The notes under the pieces are model-generated. The model saw only the letters and a program-made list of their open reading frames with translations. It searched no databases and was not told the DNA's origin. Both the position numbers and the translations under genes were made by a program. A stretch of 42,414 bases of DNA from Hyphomicrobium sp. (GTDB lineage: Bacteria > Pseudomonadota > Alphaproteobacteria > Rhizobiales > Hyphomicrobiaceae), in contig NZ_JADZBI010000142.1 of assembly GCF_020852195.1 (NCBI RefSeq), positions 1 to 42,414 on the forward strand, in the 5' to 3' direction. Positions within the stretch are counted from its first letter, which is position 1; every line of letters starts with the position of its first letter. Positions 41,625 through 42,414 of the stretch are shown here, in pieces.

Positions 41625-41973
41625 ATGGTGAATATCGTGCGCCGCACAAGCCGAGGAAAGGGCCTCGTTTCGTTCCCCGCGGCGATCATCGGGTGCACAT
41701 CAAAGCCCGCGAATACGGGCTTTCAGCCCTGTTAATTCCTTAACGATCCATTGACGCCCATAACGAACCATGGCATCCCATATAAGCCCGTCCGCACCGG
41801 GCAAGGGCCCGTGGTCGTGGCGCCTGCTTCGAGAGAGGGCCGAAGCACGAGCGACCGCCACGGCCCAGCCCGGGCGCGGGGGTGCAGGCGGGTCCCGTCG
41901 GACCCGCCGTTAGTTTCGGATGTCCAGCAGAGCGTTCCTGAAGTGGCGTTACTGAGCGAGGCTCGAAAAGGGG
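41625..41973. other. Leader region between hydrolase and mraZ
   Basis: No gene seen. It contains two perfect hairpins: AAAGCCCG-CGAATA-CGGGCTTT (41702-41723) and GGCGGGTCC-CGTC-GGACCCGCC (41887-41908), plus an AT-richer stretch near 41731-41786 that probably holds the dcw promoter. The first hairpin could close transcripts from either side; the second lies in the mraZ leader. Confidence 0.5.
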
Positions 41974-42414
41974 ATGGACCGCTTTGTCTCGACATTCACC
42001 AACAAGATCGACGTCAAAGGACGCGTCTCGATCCCTGCGCCTTTCCGCGCCGTGCTCGAGCGCGACGGCTACAGCCAGGGAAGCGTCGGCGGAATCTATT
42101 GCTACCCCTCGATCGATGCTCCGGCCCTTGATGCAGGCGGCGAGAGACTTGCGAAAAAGATCGACGGGCTTCTCGCAGGCCTGCCGGACTATTCGGACGA
42201 GCGGGACGAGCTCTCTGTCGCCCTCTACGGCGACGTCCAGGTTCTCGGCATCGACGGCGACGGGCGTATCGTCCTTCCTGAAGCGCGTCGCCGCCATGCC
42301 GGTCTTCAGGATCAGGTCACATTTGTCGGCCTTGGCGACAAGTTTCAGATGTGGGCTCCGCAGGCCTTCGAGGAGCGGCGAACACGCGCCCGCGAGAAGG
42401 CCCAGGAGCACAGA
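41974..42414 (+). CDS. mraZ: MraZ transcriptional regulator (3' end beyond window)
   Basis: First gene of the division and cell wall (dcw) cluster in most bacteria; MraZ is a DNA-binding protein that represses its own operon. 147 codons are visible without a stop, nearly full length. Two AbrB-like swapped-hairpin domains are present: FTNKIDVKGRVSIPAPFR at about 8-25 and VLGIDGDGRIVLPEARRRH around 91-109, each with the conserved D-x-K/D-GR-hydrophobic-xxP pattern. AAAAGGGG precedes the ATG. Downstream genes (mraW/rsmH, ftsL) would be expected just outside the window. Confidence 0.93.
   Translation, partial: MDRFVSTFTNKIDVKGRVSIPAPFRAVLERDGYSQGSVGGIYCYPSIDAPALDAGGERLAKKIDGLLAGLPDYSDERDELSVALYGDVQVLGIDGDGRIVLPEARRRHAGLQDQVTFVGLGDKFQMWAPQAFEERRTRAREKAQEHR

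Overview
The window is GC-rich chromosomal DNA. The gene set points to an alphaproteobacterium of the Hyphomicrobiales (Rhizobiales): DUF2852, an OhrR-type MarR, an alphaproteobacterial porin, a DjlA/AmpD pair, a type A rnpB, an mraZ gene opening a probable dcw cluster, and short GC-rich palindromic repeats. The order is inferred, and no genus is assigned. No IS element, phage or CRISPR array was seen.

Positions 1-20250 form a sulfur-assimilation island. It holds a CysB-type LysR regulator (cut by the left edge), the sulfate/thiosulfate ABC transporter cysTWA, an XRE-cupin regulator, a porin, two separate sulfate-binding proteins, and a small operon of serine O-acetyltransferase, family 2A encapsulin shell protein and cysteine desulfurase. 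The desulfurase has a roughly 280-residue, repeat-rich, low-complexity N-terminal extension. A FadL-like outer-membrane channel sits with a split YeeE/YedE sulfur importer, and cysK lies next to them. These genes supply the steps from sulfate or thiosulfate uptake through O-acetylserine and cysteine synthesis to sulfur mobilisation from cysteine inside a protein nanocompartment. A 26-bp motif (ATAAG, 7 nt, TTTCTTCTTSGTTC in the gene direction) recurs upstream of six or seven of these units and looks like the operator of one regulon, perhaps CysB's. A 31-codon reading frame ending in Arg-Arg-Cys-Cys-Cys-Cys, followed by alternative hairpins, looks like a cysteine-sensing leader ahead of the second sulfate-binding protein.

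Positions 20300-31700 are mixed housekeeping and stress genes: a HemG-like flavodoxin, tRNA-Leu(UAA), a ceramidase-family membrane protein, a secreted thioredoxin, a CHASE4-like/GGDEF/EAL protein, a TPR protein, a haloperoxidase-type hydrolase divergent from OhrR with two operator-like palindromes between them, DUF2852, a histidine-kinase-like ATPase, a pentapeptide-repeat protein, an exported or anchored methyltransferase, and a pcm gene broken by one in-frame TAG.

Positions 31700-42414 hold a fused 5-oxoprolinase carrying an in-frame palindromic element, a DjlA-AmpD overlapping pair, glycerate kinase, RNase P RNA, two paralogous small secreted proteins, an inverted pair of REP-like hairpins, a short dihydrofolate reductase, another alpha/beta hydrolase, and the start of mraZ running off the right edge.
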